Assembly: GCF_029227915.1 (NCBI RefSeq)
Contig: NC_079884.1
Coordinates: 13,826,001-13,890,000 of the forward strand
Origin: Hydractinia symbiolongicarpus
Lineage: Eukaryota; Cnidaria; Hydrozoa; Anthoathecata; Hydractiniidae
Reading direction: 5' to 3'
DNA length: 64,000 nucleotides
Below the pieces are notes generated by a model, which had not been told where the DNA came from, searched no databases, and was given only the letters and a program-made list of their open reading frames with translations. Made by a program: the position numbers and the translations under genes. Below are positions 1-13,783 of this stretch, piece after piece; the first letter of the stretch is position 1; every line of letters begins with the position of its first letter.

Positions 1-630
1 TCGCTAAAGTTGAACCATGTGCCTCAGATGACTTGAATTTTACTTAGTATTAAGTAGTCTTCAGGCCAACCTAAGAACCTGGAAATAAGAAATCATTTTA
101 AAATATCATTAAACGCCTGGAAAATCAGAAGAAAAATTTGGTTTTGGTAGTATTTACAAGATGTTTCTCTATGGCCATTCATATCAGGCTTAGGAGCAAG
201 TACCTCTGACTTAACTTTGGTATCATAATAGTACCATTATCAAAAATTTACTTGTGATTCGTTGGAAAAGGGTGATTATTTGATTATGTATTTGGAAGTT
301 TTAGAATCAGGGAAAAGTTTAGGTTATTTTGTCACAGGAGAAGTGATATAGATTTTACTTTCCTTCAGAAAAAAAATGATTTTAAGAATTTTTCCCTACA
401 AACCATGATCTGGTTTGAAGGCAAATATCAAAAGTTGAGGACCCTAGCATTGCCCATTGCTCATGCAAGTTCAAACCCATAACTCTTGGATTAAAATCTC
501 AACTCTCTAACGAACTAAGTACTGTATAGATCTCAGTTACCCAGGTATTGTGGCAGTTGATTAAGTTCAATCGAAAATGTTATGTTACTAGCTTTAATTT
601 AATTGTATAATTTAATTGTTTATCTTTCAG
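1..630. other. Probable intron of the RING-CH gene
   Basis: AT-rich sequence ending in a pyrimidine-rich acceptor at 622-630 just before the first recognised exon. I see no coding exon here, so it is most simply intron sequence. Confidence 0.5.
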
Positions 631-3600
631 ACAAAATTGAATGAAATATTTAATGGATGTTTTGCATTTCTCATGTTCTTCACATTAGTGTTCTTTCTCA
701 TTTATGGAGTGGAGATATTTTGCAAGGTATTTGTTTGTTTTAAAGAACTTAATGAAATTTTACACAAACTTTAAAGTTTATTAAATAAATGTAATATATA
801 AATCAAAAATTACTTTTTTCACAAATTTTCTTTTTTCAAATCTAACGGTTTTCTTTATTTTTCTAATTCCTAATTTCATTTCAGGTTGAAGGAGCTTTTA
901 AGCCCACTGAAACGTTTGAAACTGGAACAATAAATCTTCGACAGTTGTTTCAGTCAAGATTGGGTTTAGTGGCACAAGCATCTTTTCAGGTAACATGGCT
1001 CACTACAATTCAGCGCTAAGTCTTTATCACACTAACTTTGATTTCACGTTAATTAACTTATATAATAATTTTCTGTTGGCTAATTTGTTGCCTTATCACG
1101 ATTACACATGGCAAAATGTGGTTATTTTCGTGCACATTTTTTTTTGTCTTGTAATTTTCTGAGTTTTCTCTACAATGATTCGTTAATAATTTCATGTAAG
1201 GACCTCCATATTTAAAGTTTATTCATTGTCAACGTTTTCCAATGCAAAAAACATATAGTACTATAGATAGGAGAAACTTAAGGTAAGAAACAAGTTACTT
1301 TTGCACAATATCCACTTTTCCACCACATCCTGCATTCATCTTTTAGGCTATGAAATAACGATGAACAAACTTTCAAATATAGGCGGCCTAAAAAGTATGC
1401 AGAAAAGTATGCAGACAATCTGTAAAAATTCTTTTTTTTTGTTTGTCTTAAGAATTATACTGAGGTTTTATTTTTAAAGCTTGCTGTGACTATGTTTTTA
1501 ATGAGTGAAGTTCTTGGTGAAATGTGGAAGCAGAAGATGTCTATCGGTGATCGCAACATCGTGGAAATCATGTTCCACGTTGCTGAGCTGGCCTGTGCTT
1601 TGTGGTTTCCATGCTGCCTATGGAATGTTAGCAAGTAAGTAAAATTCTCTGAATTCAATATCTGTTATATTTAAATGCAATATTTTTTTTCTGATATTCA
1701 CTGTTTTATGGAGTTGCTTAAATGTTTTAAATTATTTAAAACTTCTTAACATCTTGTTTTATTGTTGTTTATAGACCCGGAGAGCTGTGGATACTGAACC
1801 CGAAGAATCTTTTAATATTTAGAAGAGCAAGCAAGGTTTGAATAATTTTAATCTGTTTTTTTTTATATAAGAAAATAGCATATAAAAATCTTAGAATTAG
1901 ACTAGCTGAAATTTATCTTCAAAAATTGTTTGTATGGAAATCATATCTACACACCCACTTAAAGTTGGCCAAGTTCGGAACTTTGATACCAGAGCAGTGG
2001 AATTTAAGAAAATGATTTTTTTTGTAACTTCTTAGCAAATGATACTTTTATTTAAAAGGAGGAAACATCGTTGGTTCAAGAAGTGCCTCCACCTACTAAT
2101 TACAATACTTTTGATGGAAAGGAGGGTAAGTTGCTATCAGTTTTTTTAAACTGTCTCTGCTAGTCAATCAAGACTGATTGGAAGATAGTGTAATACAATA
2201 TATCCAACGAGTCGAGAAATAATAATACTGTAAGCTTTCATAAATTTAAATGCTATTATATATATTCGTTAATTGAAACAATTCAGCTAGCCCCTTGTAT
2301 GTTTTTATTACCTGAAGCCTCTCAAAATTTGTTTATTTACGTAAGTATACCATTTCCCTTGAGTTGTTAATCTGCTTTCAATTCTGCATTGGTGATTGCT
2401 ATAACGTTATAAGGGATGACCCCCTATCAAGTGTTATCACAAAACATTAACAGAATTTGTTTATTAATATATTCTTGACTGCTATCAGTGGTTTAAACAA
2501 GATAGGATCTGATCAATTTCGTCCTGAGGATTATAAAAACATGGATTTCTGTTCGTTGTCTACTAAGAGCAGTTCAGTTAGCTTAAAGTGGCGCTTAAAA
2601 ATAAGAACTGGGAAAAATCAACCCTGAAGAAAATGTCGCAGGAATTTTAATTTTAAACTAGATTAATGATTGCGACACTTGAAATACGAATTCTGACTTA
2701 TCCTATGTGGTAGCCCATACTGAGTTTAAATTTGGAGAAACATAGAGATTTTTAATCAACATGACATTTCCTATTAAAAAAACACTTCGACATATCCAAC
2801 ACCTTTGTAAAATGCAAAAGTATGCTAACTGTATTTGTTCAGTCTGGCTTTTTGTAGTACGGTCGCTTTAAAAAAAATACATCTCGTTGCTATAAACTAG
2901 ACACGCTTCTTTTACTTAGAAAATCCTTTTCCGAGAAGGAAGATAGCTCATGGTTGTAAAACAAAGCTTCTCAGATATGACTTAAAAACTACGGAAATGG
3001 ATATTTACTAAACAGATATTTACTATTCTTCTTAGCTTTCTCCTAAGCCTGAATATGCTTATAACGTTTTGTAAATAAATGAATGTATTCAAACAAACAA
3101 ACATTCATTCAGCCTAGCAAGTATCATATTGCACGTGTTTACCAATTAAAAGCCGTGAAAAAATAATAACAAAATTTACTTTTTCTTCAACTAATATTCC
3201 AACTAGAAGAAAATAAAACCTGTAAGATGGAGTTTTTTATGTGCTCCTTCTTTTTTACACTCTAATCTATAATTGTCCTTATTAATCACTTTGCATGAAA
3301 TTAAAGAACATTAAAATTAGTTGGATTGAAAGAACAGTGTGGCATGGAGTAATAATTTGAAATGTAGACAAGAAGAAGCATGCCGGTTGTGCGTGTGGTT
3401 ATAAGTACGAAACTTTACTTTGTCTGTTTCTTTATAAGTCCCTTCTTCTTTTTGGTTTTACTTACACAATTATAGACAAAATTTAATGTAACTGGAGGGC
3501 TAATTTCAAAGTGATTATATTATTATATTTCTATATTAGAGTCTCGCATTTTGAACTGATTGTTGCTGACGTAAGGAAGACCGTTTTTCCCTAATTTCGC

Positions 3601-5929
3601 GACCTCCGCGGGCCCCGACGTGAAGTATTTAGTTGTGCGGGCGCGCTTAAGAATGTCACTTGCAAATTTTACACACTCTCTACCTAGCCTACGTGTGCGC
3701 AGATGATTGATCAGTTCACCCTTCTGACCGTGTTTTTTGACGAAAAACTGCCTTTGTTTCATTGCGAAAAACTATACACTCTTTTTTTATAAACAATTAC
3801 ACAATCGCTAAACAACTTGGCTAGGGCAAATAAGAGGTGAATAATAGGGTAAATAAAATAAATACTTTGGAGTAATAAATCACAGGTAAACATCAAGTAA
3901 CAAATTTGGGGACTTTTTTTCCAAAAAGTGTCAAAAGTGTAGCTTGTTTCTTCTATCTTTTTTAAGATTTTAATGTTCTTGATGAAAGCATGGAGGTATA
4001 ACCTCATGATAAAAGTGACTCCTGTATTTCGTTTTTTTTTTCATCTTCAATGGTTTATTTGTAGACCCAGGGGAGATACGAGCCGTATCTGGAGGCGACT
4101 GCTGGATATGTTATGACAGCGAAAACACAGATCGTTTAATTCAACCTTGCGACTGTAAGGGTGGCATGGAGCTAGTTCATCATGATTGTTTAAAGAAATG
4201 GTTGCTAGAGGTACGGATAATTTATGTCGGGTATCCGTAACAAAAGTTTGTGCAATTTGTGAAAAAAATCAAATTTTTTTTCAGTCTATACCGATTTAAA
4301 CAAATAATAGTACCATTGAGGCATTGTTCGCATTCATGTTTTAGAGACCTTTCACCGGATCAGATAAAGATAGAGCCTGTTGTACAGTTTGCAAAGTAGA
4401 GGTATGAATCTTTTCTTTGGTTCGTTTTTGGCGCCAAAATCATAATAGTGTTGTTTATCATAAACACGTGAGAAGTTAAAAACAGTATCGGGTATAAATC
4501 CTTATATTTTCATGATCCTCTTTTGGGGAGGAAAATTGCTTACCTTTTTTAAAAAAATTTTTGTATCATGCTTATACCAGAAACGCAAAATTTCACAATG
4601 TCGCTTCAGTTTTTGTTTTGCTGTTGTTTACAAGTTTCTCCTTTCTGTAAAGATTTGAACTTCGTTTTTTGCGTATTAGATGCTGTTTATAAAAAAAGCG
4701 TATAAATTGAATATCTGTTGAGCTAAGCGTCGCCATTATGCTTGGCATATGTTTACTTCAGTAAACGTGAGACTGAATATGAAGGCTATGCTTGAAAACA
4801 CATGTATTCTTTATTTTTGTTCTCACCCACTCAAACGTTGCCACGTGTTGCATTCAAAGTCATTTTCATTTATTTCAGTACAATGTTACACGAGATAACA
4901 GTATTGTCTGGAAATTAAATGGTCTGCAAGTCAAGTAGGTGGAATTAATTTTATTTTCAATTTTTATTTGTGAGCTTCGAATTCTAATGTCAGTATTTTC
5001 TTTTAAACAACAGAACATGGTCGCAAACCTTTTTTGTCGTCGTTACCATGGCATCACTACCAGTGACGTTGTTTTTTATATGGAATAAAATATCTCGAGC
5101 TCCGGTTAAATTGTCTTTGGTTTTTGGAATGTGTATCGGAGAATACCTCTTACTCAGGTATTTCTTTCTACTCACTATGGAAAATGTCCATACTTACTTT
5201 CTGTTGTAAGAATTCTTTTTATAAGAATCGTCAAGGCAAGGCAAGGAGATTTTAGGAATATTTTAAGAACAATACCAAGGCTCGATCCTGTCAAACGCCT
5301 ATTTTTTCATTTATTTAACCAAGAACTTACGCAGAAATTATTTGAAGGCCTAAATGTTGATTTTGTAAGAATCACAAGGCTAAAACCGAAAAATGCGATT
5401 CTTATAAAAAAGTGTGTATCGTAAAGGTCTGTAGTAATGGGTGTTTCTTTGAAACCCACCCAGTGCAAGAAACGCCCATTGTGGCTTAGTGTAAAAGTTC
5501 CAGGCATAGTCCAGCTTAGGGAGTGATAAAATAAAAAATTAAATCTAAAACTTAATTTTGTTTGAAAAAACAACCGCAAGTCTTTGTGATAAAATGTGAC
5601 AAAAAGAAACTTGTTTTATAATTTTTTTCTATTCTAATACTCGTGCTAATTAATAAACACAATTAGAATGGGGGACATTCTAATTGTCTAGATAGTTCTG
5701 TGATATTATTTGCAATAAGTTGTAAGTGTGGTTTTTGTAAACAAGTAGTTGTTTATATAGATTGCTTGGTTTCAACTTTCTGAAGGCGTATAAAATTACT
5801 AAAACAAGGGCGATGAGAATTCTTGGCCGACATGAGAAATGCAAGTCAAGTTCTGTGTGCAGTTCATCTTACACGTGTAGTGCATCCAGTGAAACTGAAT
5901 CTCATCTCTCCGTCACGGTTGATACTTGA
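631..5929 (+). CDS. RING-CH (MARCH-like) membrane E3 ubiquitin ligase, 5'-partial
   Basis: Ten coding exons keep one frame for 351 codons plus a TGA: 631-726, 885-989, 1480-1634, 1775-1835, 2059-2125, 4065-4210, 4345-4401, 4879-4934, 5014-5157 and 5761-5929, each with GT and AG borders. The exon at 4065 and the next one together encode a C4HC3 RING-CH finger: CWIC, then CDC, then H-x2-C, closing with C-x2-C. This is the E2-recruiting domain of MARCH-type ligases. Hydrophobic segments lie in the first exon, at the end of the third, and as two spans in exon nine running into exon ten. The topology is therefore membrane spans, cytosolic finger, two more spans and a Ser/Cys-rich tail. The first exon starts in phase 0 without a convincing initiator, so earlier exons lie to the left. 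Substrate and exact orthologue are not recognised. MARCH-type ligases usually act on membrane proteins in endosomes or ER. Confidence 0.8.
2126..4064. other. Large intron of the RING-CH gene
   Basis: A 1.9-kb intron between a GGTAAG donor and a pyrimidine-rich acceptor. It is AT-rich except for a GC-richer patch near 3590-3740, described separately. Confidence 0.6.
3523..3762 (-). other. Intronic antisense ORF, 79 aa, unrecognised
   Basis: This open frame lies antisense inside the large intron of the RING-CH gene. The DNA at about 3590-3740 is much richer in GC than its surroundings, and the product is basic and Lys/Arg-rich. Together these suggest a fragment of formerly coding, perhaps transposon-derived, DNA. 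No known family is recognised and no splice sites or regulatory signals support expression. It may be chance. Confidence 0.2.
5212..5414. repeat. Small inverted-repeat element in the last RING-CH intron
   Basis: The motif TTTTTATAAGAATCG at the left recurs inverted at 5396-5410 as CGATTCTTATAAAAA, about 200 bp apart. This fits a short foldback or MITE-type insertion within the final intron (5158-5760). No target duplication was resolved. Confidence 0.35.
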
Positions 5930-7064
5930 TTTACAGTTACGTTGAAGTAGCAAAAACGAAATGGAGAGTAAAGTGTTTTTTTTTTTGCACGGTATTGTTT
6001 TGTATAGTTTTTCTAAAACATGCGAATGTAAGGAAAGTTCCATTGCATAAGCGAGCATAGCGAATCGATAAAAAGGTTTAGAATTTTTTTCCGTGGAGGA
6101 TTTAGGAGATGCATTTCTATTCTTAAAGTTTGGAGTGTATAGTTTATTAATTTATTGTTTTGTAAAAAACTTTAACAAGTATATCGTTTGCCAGTGATTT
6201 TGACAGTCAACATTATATCCAGTTACGTTAGACAAACAGCGGATGAAAGTTCGCGGGATTTTCTTTATTTGTTTGTGGAATAGTAAAATTACATGTTTTC
6301 AAAATCTGATTCTTACCCACAAAATTTAATTCTCTATTTCTTTTTTTTGCGTATTTAAATGATATTCCTGTTTTTTATTGGCTCTTTTGAAAACCCGCCA
6401 GTGTTGAAATGCATGTTAACTGGATATTGTGAGACAAACAGACATAGTAAATATTATCTTCTTTAAAAAGGTTTGTACATATAAGTGTATGCAAAAAGTT
6501 AAGTTTTCACATAAAGATGTATAGTTTGTAAAAAGATTATCGTGTATAAAACAATCGAATTTGCAAAATTTCTTGTTCGAAATACCCTTTGTTTTATCAC
6601 TTTCGAATACTTTTACTTTCTTTTGTTTTAATAACCGAATGTTTGTTAACGCCCTGGGTAAATTCCAAAATTTTTACTGTACTTTTTTACTCAGAGAAAG
6701 ATTGTGTTTTTACACACTCTACTTTGTCAAAACGAAGGTAAAAAACTTAATATTTTCCCTTTTTCGTTGAGTTGAAAAGGCGTTTTCTTCAGAGGCGTTT
6801 GTTTTGACAAGGGGCGTTTATTTTAACAGGGCTTGTAATTGAGGGGTGTACGAGGCGTGAAAGTGAGGAAATATCATGTGACGTGTGACTTATAATAGGA
6901 TTTTTTTGTTTTTACAATTAGGTTTAGTTTACACTGCAAAAATTGAAAAAGAGAAATTGAAAATATTGCAATGTAAATGAAACCTATTGGAATAAATTAT
7001 TTTTTATTTTTATTCCCTAAAATAAAGTATATATAAAAATTTTTGTAAGACACGAGAGAAAATG
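5930..7064. other. RING-CH 3' UTR and AT-rich intergenic DNA
   Basis: Follows the TGA at 5927-5929. The early part should be 3' UTR. An AATAAA lies near 7021 but cannot be assigned with confidence. No coding sequence is seen. Confidence 0.4.
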
Positions 7065-7065
7065 C

Positions 7066-7162
7066 AACCTCGTCCCCAGTGGTGCTTGCTTTTTTGACAT
7101 CGAGGCTGTCAAGTAAGCGCTAGCGACTTTGACATCAAGCAAAAAACCCTGGGGACGAGGAT
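7066..7162. repeat. MITE with CCTCGTCCCCAG-type inverted ends (copy 1)
   Basis: Begins with ACCTCGTCCCCAG and ends with CTGGGGACGAGG, its inverted complement, about 95 bp apart. The interior is itself palindromic, with TTGACATC and AAGC motifs. The same ends recur at 25969-26055, 50294-50384, 58330-58350, 59351-59406 and 61148-61175. This is a dispersed non-autonomous family, and no coding capacity is present. Confidence 0.75.
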
Positions 7163-8959
7163 GAAGAGAATGTTTTGAATTAAATAACTTTTGACACTAA
7201 AGAATATGTTTTTTCCTGTTACAGTATTGATGGCGTATATTCGTTCAATTTTTTTCGGTGGAAAAGGTTATTTAATTCGTTTGTAATTGCCACATTGATT
7301 TATTTTCGTATTTTTTTTTAAATAGATTGTTTGTTTAAATATGTTTTGTTTATTTATTTATTTGGTTATACGGGTTTTGTCATTGCCTCCTTAAAATGTC
7401 TAAAAAGATAAATTATAAAATATGCTTTTATCAGGAGGTATGCAGTAACTCATAATAAAATGGTATAGTAGAATGCCATTTTCGTCCCCTGAGCTCTTTG
7501 AGATTAAAACCTCAAAAGTAGCTCTGGACCTGTCTGATCACGTGATGAAAATATACCACTATATGTGGCATATTTTTGTGACTCGATTACCTGATGTTGT
7601 GCTTGTAAACTAGCCGTTTTTAATTTGACTTATCGTTTGTGGGGACCTAATTCGGTTCCTGATTAAGCATAACTTGAGATAGCGGATCTGACAGTACAGT
7701 GAAAGATCCTGAAAAGAAATTTAATTTGGTAATTCAAGTCCAAAGCACTTATTTAAGTTTTTAAAAAACTTTTTAATGTTTAAGCTACATGTAAATCTAA
7801 AACTTAGCTACGTAGTCAGTCTCTGTTTTTTAGCTTAGTTTTAGCTATAGCTATATATAGCTAGCTATAAGCGAAAGTCTCACTATACGTACAAATTTAG
7901 CACACTAGTTAGCTAACTATTTATCCAGTTTTTTGCCGTTTTCAATCATCAGCTTATATTTTTAATCATAAGTTTAACCAGAGTGGCTTCTACTACTGCA
8001 AGACTCCGAAAAAGATGCCATCTATCTCTAGCTATTATATAGACATAGCTAGTTATTTCTGTGAAAACTGTTTTGTTAAACCAGCCTAGGGCTTGATTGT
8101 ATAAAAATAAACGTAGTGCTAGCTTGCGTCAATGATGGTAAGTAAATACTAGCAAACACACATAATGTATGAACGTTCAAAACAAAAAAATAATTTCCAA
8201 AAAATTTTTGACCATCAGGAGCTTATTTATTGGATTAATAAGGTGTGGGTGGGTGGGAAAAAATCTGAAAATTAATAAGTGTCCCCCCCCCTCCCTTGTA
8301 TTAAAATAGAGAAAGTATTGAGGACATAAACTTTTATATATTTTTCACGAACCCATCAATAAAAATTCTTAAATCAGACCCAAACTATGTTTGAGGAAAA
8401 ATCGCTATATATATCTTAAAATCATAATCCAAAAATAATACCGGTCTTGCCACAATTTAGGTGTTTGCTCAGATTTTCTAATTTCGTCATTTTTTTTACT
8501 TTTTATTAAAGTTTTGTTCTCCTCAATTTTATTTCATTAAAATTTATATAATTGCTGCACAGTCATTCTAAAAGTGACTTAAATCCAGCTTTTTGAAAAA
8601 AATATAATGTATGCTTTATATTTTGCTGAACATTTTCTACTAATTTTATTTTCAAACGAATTATTTTACTGCCACATTTTTGGTTCTTACATAAAATATA
8701 TAACTTTTGCGAGAATGCTTCAAAATTTCCAAAATAATAAGACTCTCAGTATTTGAAACTTTCAAAAGCTTATGTTCTTAAAGTTGGTACAATATGGTTA
8801 AATCACAGCATCTTGAATACAAGTTTTTTCACTGCGTCTTATTCCACGAAAATAGGATAGCCTATCGTTGAACGTCAGAAGGAAACAGCAATTTATATTT
8901 TTTATGGGATTAGAAATCTAAAAAAATCTAAAAAAAAAAAATCTTGATAATTTTTCTGT
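7163..8959. other. AT-rich intergenic DNA, nothing coding seen
   Basis: Contains low-complexity AGCT/TATA runs near 7830-7880, a GTGGGTGGG patch near 8245 and a C-run near 8283. No gene or clear mobile element is recognised. Confidence 0.4.
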
Positions 8960-8972
8960 TTTTATTTTTTTA

Positions 8973-9049
8973 GCAGGCAAAATAAAGCAATTCAATTGGC
9001 TAATAATTCTTTTTAGAAGAACTGATTGGTTAAAAAATTATTTGCCTGC
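8973..9049. repeat. Short palindromic foldback element
   Basis: GCAGGCAAAATAA at the left is mirrored by TTATTTGCCTGC at the right, about 77 bp in all. An inner pair of ATTGGCTAATAATTC-like arms adds to the fold. T-rich and A-rich tracts flank it. This looks like a tiny MITE or hairpin with no coding capacity. Confidence 0.5.
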
Positions 9050-9062
9050 CGAAAAAAAATGT

Positions 9063-10473
9063 AAACAAAGTTCTTTCCAAAAACGTAGACACAGGTACCT
9101 CCTGGTTCACCGCTATAATTTAGATCTGAGCAGAAAACTTTGAGCAGCAGTTAAATAATGAGTGCATGGAAATTTCCCTCATTTCTTTGCGCAGTAACCA
9201 TGTCTTCTTTGCACTTCTAACTCTTTGAGATTCACTTCACCAGTTACAGCTGACTCTCCCTAATTCGAATTGCCACAGGGAGTTATAGAAAACATAATTC
9301 AAGTTTCATTCATCTTTATTTCCATAGTTTACACAGAAAAGAAACTCTATTTGAAAAACTGTTAAATATATGATTGCTTTACATTGGAGAGATGATCTCT
9401 TTTGACAATACGAGTTGCATCACCAAGTGCCTTTCTTTGGTCAACACCAGACGACACTCGAAAATTCAAATTAGGAAGAGAATCGATTTAACTGTCTTCT
9501 TGGCAATGATGCACACGTTGGTTTTACAGTAAACAATTAAATGTGCCTATTGCGAGCACTCCAGGAGCGAAGAGAAGAAATGTGCAAAACCTGAAGGCTT
9601 GTCTGCTTTAGTATCACTCATTTTATCAGATCCTAATTTTGTGCGCAAACTAATATTTCATCCTGATGCTGCACAGGTGTGGAGAAGAATTTCGACGTTG
9701 TGGCCACACATCGCAAAAAATAGTATACCAATCGTTTCTAATTTCCGACATGTATCTCCTTCGTGTAAAATATATAGATTGTCATTAGTCTGCAAAAATC
9801 ACTGAGATTCGCCGATCGTAACTATGTAACATTGGCTACCTTAGAGGTATTAATTTTCGCGAATTTCGCTAGTTTTTGTAAATCTGACGAAAGTTACTTA
9901 TTAACGAGATTTAATTACCGCAAAATTTGATTATTTTTTTTTTGAAAAATCATTTACACAACTTTTCTCTCTAACGTTTAGAAGGTTGCATAATTTCGCC
10001 ACTTCGAATTGCTGGGTCATTTAACCTTCGAAACCGACTTTAGTAAGACATTCCTCTAATACATCTCCAGGTATGGGAAAAGATGTTTTGAACGATTAAA
10101 ATAAATTTCCTGGATTTCTTATTAGAATTATCTCTCACATTAATTCTTGAGTTGTCAAACTTCGTGACATAAATAATATATTGATGTGCTATTTGTTAAA
10201 AGACAGAGATGGTGATAGACAAGAATGTTTCTCAAACCCTACAACATAAATAAACCTAAACATACATAAATGTATACAACATCAGAATTTAAAAATTTAC
10301 AAAAATATCATTTTACTACGTTTCAGAGACTTTTTGTACAAAATATATCAAAAAGCAATTCGTCCAAAGACCAATTTTCATACGAAAAAGAGAACGCTCT
10401 ATATAAAAATTATTTCGATTATTTTGATAATAGAGTAAATAACAGTTATAACTTTTTAAATAAATTATCAAAC
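9063..10473. other. Intergenic DNA downstream of TUBGCP2
   Basis: A short open frame at 9599-9805 has no recognisable product. The part next to 10474 should hold the 3' UTR of the minus-strand TUBGCP2. No other feature is supported. Confidence 0.35.
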
Positions 10474-13400
10474 TCACTTATCAGCGATTTGTTTTCGTTG
10501 AAATTCTGAATAGTAACTATTATGGTCTAATCTAAAGACCAGATTCATCATTTCTTGTTCTTTTTCCGTACTTGACATTACACTCAACTTGTCCAAAAGT
10601 TCGATGAGCAAGCGGGAAAAGTTCGTATCAAAATTCGAGATTGTTTTCTCGATCTCCTCCGCAGACATCATTTTATCGTATTGTCGTACAGTAACTTTGG
10701 CGGCAGATTTGGAGTTCTGGCTAACTTCAGTACTCATGTTGTATCGTAAAATGCAATTACTGAACGTAACACACACAGCCATTAACTTACTAACAATCTT
10801 CAGCAATTCTGGACTGGTCAACATGCAGTCCTTCAAACAACGGTCAAGAAAATCATTATGGAACTCCAATAAACCATCAATGTTTGATACCGATCGCAAA
10901 TTATCTTCTAGTACGTGCCAACATGGTTCGATCACTTCGAACATCATATAGTATTCGAAGTTTTGCACGAAATGGATCATTCTTTGACGCAGAGCAAACG
11001 CGATGGAGTACCACGGGCGCTTGTGAAGCATATGCTTTTTGGCTTCCTTGTTGCTAGCCCAGAGATGACACAGCAATCTCTCCACGTGTTTGGCGTAGAA
11101 GAGGTGACGAAATAGCATTTGGTACTTGGTGAGCGCTTTCTTACTCAGAATCAACGATAGAGGCCATTTTACTTCGTAATCTAACGTAAACGCCTCCAAT
11201 CCAGAGATTTGCAATTCGGTCGAGTCTCGATAATTCGGATTGTTTTTATCACTTGTTACCGATAAAATTCGGAACAACTGAGATATCAAATCGTATGGGA
11301 GCAAATCGCATCGCAAGTCGTCTTTGAACGGATCATTGTTTGCTGTGCTTGTGCGAACAGCCAGTTCCAACAAAGCTTCCAGTCTTGTGGGGACAATATC
11401 TGACAAAAAAATCATTAAAAATTTTACAACTTAAATGAGAAAAGTAACATTACCTTTATTTGCACAAATTTTTGCAGGACTTATGTTCACGAATACGCAA
11501 ATAGGTACACGTTTATTACTGGGATGTAACTTCGCAGAGAATATCTAACTAGCTACTTATTTCATTTATTTGGTCAGAATTAAACGAATTCTTAAATAAA
11601 GAAATGCAGGAAAATCCGTTTTGTCCAGCATAGGTTTTGCACGATTCTACGATACCTATAACCAAAACATTACAGAAACGTACTTTTCCAATTTAGTAAG
11701 CCATAAAAAATTACTAAAAGGTCTCGAGCTCTTCTATCGGCAAAATTTATGCCAACAAGAAAAATATTATGCAACAAAACAAAATCGCAAGACAAACCAT
11801 AGTAGCTTACATATATATAAATATCTCGCGAATCAAGAATATCACCTACCGTCCATATTTTTCTTCAGTTCATCTTCAGCTAAATCCATAAATCCTACAA
11901 AAAAGTCTCCCTGATCTAGTAGAAAGTAGTGTTTGATAGAGCGTAAGCGATAGAGTAACTTTTTTTCTGTCCACAGCAAATCAAGCAACGTCCTGCTCGC
12001 GTAATCATACGCTTTCTCAATGTGGTCCACATAATCACGCTCCTTTAAACAGTAAACAATCTCCTGCGCATGCGGGCAATTAATGCTTAACCCGCATTGA
12101 CGAATCACGTTCAAGTATTTGCCCGTGCGAAGAATTTTCTCCGCCACGCGTTCGAGAAATTTCGGAATGCGTTCTCTCTCGATGGTATAATGCTGTTCCC
12201 AATACTGATCGTTGTAATCTTCGGTAACTCGTTCTTTTTGAACAGATTCGTGTTCAGCGACAAGAAATTCTTCATAAGGATCTTTTATAACACCTATAGT
12301 AAATAATAAAAAAGAAAATAATAATCAATTAATTATTTAACAGTTTTGTATCACCTACGATGCTGGGGTTGCCAAAAGTTATAACAAAAAAAAAGGAGCC
12401 TGAAATTTTATTGATTTTGTCTTTTTTTTGAAAAAAGAAAAAATTTCTTGAAAAAGGGTATGCCTAAAGGACACAGAATCATGGCTGGTGATATTTGGCA
12501 CCTTAATAACCTAAACGATGGAGAAAAATACGACACACCTTCGTAGATCCATCTTTGCAAGATTTCAAAGTAAGCTGTGCACGCGGCTTGCGTTAAATAC
12601 AAACACAAATCTCTTCCTTTCGGATCACCGGTGAACGACTCTGTTTTTTCATGAAGAAGCGTCAAGATGGCGGCACCCTTACAATGCCCTTTCTCGATCA
12701 TTATGGCCACGTTAGCTAGAATATCCAACGTCTTCATCGACGGTTGGATGTAAAACCACAACTTTTGAAGTGTAAGAGTTCCTCGCCTCAATTGTCGTTC
12801 GAGTTGAGCCACAAACATAAAGTAATCTTTCAGCAGGGACCTGATCGCAGAACACAATCCGTGGCTTACTAAACCCTTCTCAAAACGCGACCCATCCTCG
12901 ACGAATTTACACACAATCGAGTAATTGCCGCACATCGGGAGAATTCTGTTGACGATCTCATGCAGTGAAACATCGACAGTTTGATCGATCACAAAGGATT
13001 TGTATTGCTTTTTCTCGACTTCGTCTTTTAATCCGATATATCTTCCCTCGACTCCCATGAACATGAAAAGTAGGTCTTCGACAAGGGTGATTTCTTGCAT
13101 TTTCAAGGGTAACGTGTTGATGGCGACCGGTTCAGCATAGTTCGTTCGATAGGCTTCGACGTAATCGTGAGTGAGGTAGGCTCTTTCAGTCGTCCATGTT
13201 GGAAGAACAGGAAGTTTCCCGCCAAGCTTTTTCGAATGTTTTTCTCTCAAGGCTTTGACCAGATCATCGGTTGAATTTTGTGAGGTCGTTGCTGTGGTCG
13301 TGATGTTCGCCAGTTTTGTTTTTAATTCCTGAACATCTTTCTGCGTCATCAAAGTTGTTTTGGGAATCGATTTTGTGATTGCTTCCAAATCCTTTCCAAG

Positions 13401-13772
13401 CTGCGTTTGAGGCGTTTCAGATTTACGACTAGCCGCTGCCAATTCACGCTGTTTGCTTCGATCTTTCTCGTTTCTTTCTATAAACTTTACCACGTATCGT
13501 TCTTGGCCGATCGAGGCAAGTAAATACACTAAGGAATCCAACTCCCGAACATTTTTCGATTTTAATTCGTCATATTTCTTTAAGAACTCCTGTGGGGCAG
13601 GACTTACTTCCGCTATTCTTCTTTTTGCTGTGTGTGTTGACACTTGAGTGGTGACGTACGGCGTCAGATCTTTTGTCAACAATTCTGCATACACTTCCGG
13701 TCCATCACCCTCGGTAACACCAAATAATTTCAAAAGTTCAGCTGCATGATGGTGAATTTTAAATTCGCTCAT
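10474..13772 (-). CDS. TUBGCP2: Gamma-tubulin complex component 2 (GCP2)
   Basis: Three minus-strand exons, 13772-12539, 12293-11850 and 11399-10474, join in frame to exactly 868 codons including the TGA. Human GCP2 is about 900 residues. The product matches GCP2 along its whole length, with the N-terminal start MSEFKIHHHA, then the GRIP1 region containing QKLWFYIQPSMKTLDILA, and a GRIP2 region containing FRHLFYAKHVERLL and RLDHNSYYSEF. GCP2 pairs with GCP3 in the gamma-tubulin small complex that nucleates microtubules at centrosomes. An in-frame upstream ATG at 13811 was not chosen because a pyrimidine tract and AG end at 13784 between the two. That leaves an 11-nt leader before MSEF. The C-terminus is shorter than in human, which lacks conservation there anyway. 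Confidence 0.95.
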
Positions 13773-13783
13773 TTTTTTGTTAA

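Noticed and set aside
5131-5424. 97-codon plus-strand frame in the RING-CH gene
   Set aside because: It starts inside an exon in another frame and runs through the intron's inverted repeat; no family resemblance.
9599-9805. 68-codon frame in intergenic DNA
   Set aside because: Begins without a convincing start or splice site and encodes nothing recognisable.
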